Assembly: GCA_015478945.1 (NCBI GenBank)
Contig: JABUQX010053229.1
Span: 12,501 to 30,000, forward strand
Source of the DNA: Trachelipus rathkii
Lineage: Eukaryota; Arthropoda; Malacostraca; Isopoda; Trachelipodidae
Reading direction: 5' to 3'
Length of the DNA stretch: 17,500 bases
In this document: positions 16,411 through 17,500 of the stretch, one piece after another
Numbering within the stretch: the stretch's first letter is position 1
Layout: each line of letters opens with the position of its first letter
Position numbers and translations under genes: made by a program
The notes under the pieces: model-generated
Databases searched by the model: none
Seen by the model: the letters and a program-made list of their open reading frames with translations, nothing else
Told to the model about the DNA's origin: nothing

Positions 16411-17500
16411 TAAATCATACATACACTACCTTTTTCCACCCAAGACTGGGGGTAAGGTGCGTGACATGCACCGGAAACAGAAAAGTAGTAGAAGAAAATG
16501 ACACAAGTCGAAAAGAAAGCCCAGCTTTATACCTATTAGTGAGAACTCGTTGTAGTCAGAAAATCCACCCTAGAGCTTCATGGGACCAAGACGGACCCTC
16601 ACTATGGCATGTTGTCAGTGTGGTTTTCATTCCTTGGCCAAGGTGGGCCACAACCATACCCCCTCACAAAAACCCCGCCATTCACTCCTATTATGCACCT
16701 TTCTTCTCCCCTTTGCCAAACTCACATCTCTCTCCTCCATGCACTCCTTCACTGACTCAATCCACTTTTTCTTCGGTCTTCCAGCCGGTCGATTCTCAAC
16801 ACACTCACCACTATACATCCGCTTAACCAACCGACTATCATCCATTCTTTCCACATGACCAAACCATCTCAACGTACTTTCATTCATTCTCTCTAAGACT
16901 GTAAATCTGAACACATTGTACTTTAGATCTATACCTCTTATTCCAAACCATATCTCACTACTTTACATCCACCAACGATTTAATTGCACCAGACACATTC
17001 CTACCATTCACAACTTTCCTACTACACTCTGCATCATCCGTTTAATTTTCATCCAACATATATCCTAAATATTTAAACTAAGACACTTGTTCAAGCCGAT
17101 CAGCATCTACCATAACTTCACACCAAGGACTGTCCTCACTCACAACCTTACTATTATCTATGTTTACTTTCAAACCCTTCCTTTCATACACCCTCTCTAC
17201 CAATCCTCTTAAACTCTCTTCAGATTCACCACGCAAAACCAAAGAATCCGCATATAATAGGTAGAGCACCATAAACTCTCTTCCATTTTCCATCATTCTA
17301 ACACAATTTCCTGCCACCCCCACCTCTAATTCTTTCATTACCCAATCCATATACAAATTAAATAACCAAGTAGACATAACACATCCCTGCCTCACTTCCT
17401 ATTTCGACACCATTTATTCTTACACACGCTTCACTATCGTCATACATACTTTTTATTTCATTCAGAAGCCTACCACCAACACCATATATCATTAACACGC
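16411..17500 (-). mobile_element. RTE-type non-LTR retrotransposon fragment (element C), RT to 3' end
   Basis: From the right edge, the minus strand reads IYGVGGRLLNEIKSMYDDSEACVRINGVE (17490-17405) and, after a frameshift, MRQGCVMSTWLFNLYMD (17395-17345). Next come YADS at 17254-17243, where RTE-clade enzymes have YADD, then GLKVNIDNSKV and LEQVS near 17080. A deleted linker (FKYLGYMLDE, CSRKVVNGRNVSGAIKSLV) follows, then LRWFGHVERMDDSR and GRPKKKWIESVKECMEERD (16870-16730), ending with RRKVHNRSEWRGF. The 3' UTR reaches 16411 and ends in ATGATTTATTATATA. Changed catalytic residue, frameshift and deletion make it dead. The RT core is a confident RTE-type match. Confidence 0.9.

Noticed and set aside
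16065..16826. 253-codon open frame on the plus strand
   Set aside because: It runs from an RTE 3' UTR through a (TA)n tract into the antisense of another RTE fragment; the Ile/Tyr run is a translated microsatellite.

Overview
The window looks like nuclear DNA of an invertebrate, probably an arthropod and perhaps a malacostracan crustacean. That is an inference from the kinds of retroelement debris, the very abundant (TA)n and (TAA)n tracts, the absence of bacterial-style operons, and one C2H2 zinc-finger exon with an apparent 3' splice site. No intact protein-coding gene is visible. About two thirds of the window is decayed mobile DNA plus simple repeats.

Positions 1-7130 (minus strand) hold two non-LTR retrotransposon remains of the Jockey/BS-like kind. 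Element A (about 7130 down to 1480) is almost full length: a gag-like ORF1 with CCHC knuckles, then endonuclease, reverse transcriptase and an RNase H part. Its frames are broken throughout and the YxDD box is lost. Element B (about 1470 down to 1, running off the left edge) starts in the middle of an endonuclease and is cut at RT motif A. A (GA)n tract splits element A.

Positions 7131-8228 hold a possible 5' flank of element A, two copies of a tRNA-like (SINE-like) repeat about 263 bp apart, and a (TA)n tract. Positions 8229-10880 look like a 2.65-kb non-autonomous element with hAT-like ends. Its core is a 1.35-kb near-palindrome, and each arm of that core contains a smaller inverted pair of one ~85-bp module, so four alternately oriented copies lie in a row. 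A 460-bp (TA)-rich block and the end of another hAT-like MITE follow.

Positions 11431-14260 carry the only host-gene-like feature: the terminal exon of a minus-strand C2H2 zinc-finger gene with 11 fingers, an apparent acceptor site and a downstream poly(A) signal. A single-base shift in finger 4 and a net 79-bp insertion between fingers 7 and 8 break its frame.

Positions 14540-17500 are a mosaic of RTE-type retrotransposon fragments. One short RTE-like 3' end is inserted, with a 12-bp target duplication, into a second, degraded copy of the foldback module. Further right, two RTE 3' ends face each other tail to tail around a (TA)n tract, next to an internally deleted RT fragment. The fragments that retain RT catalytic motifs have lost key residues. 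The most unusual structures are the nested foldback element and its dispersed module.
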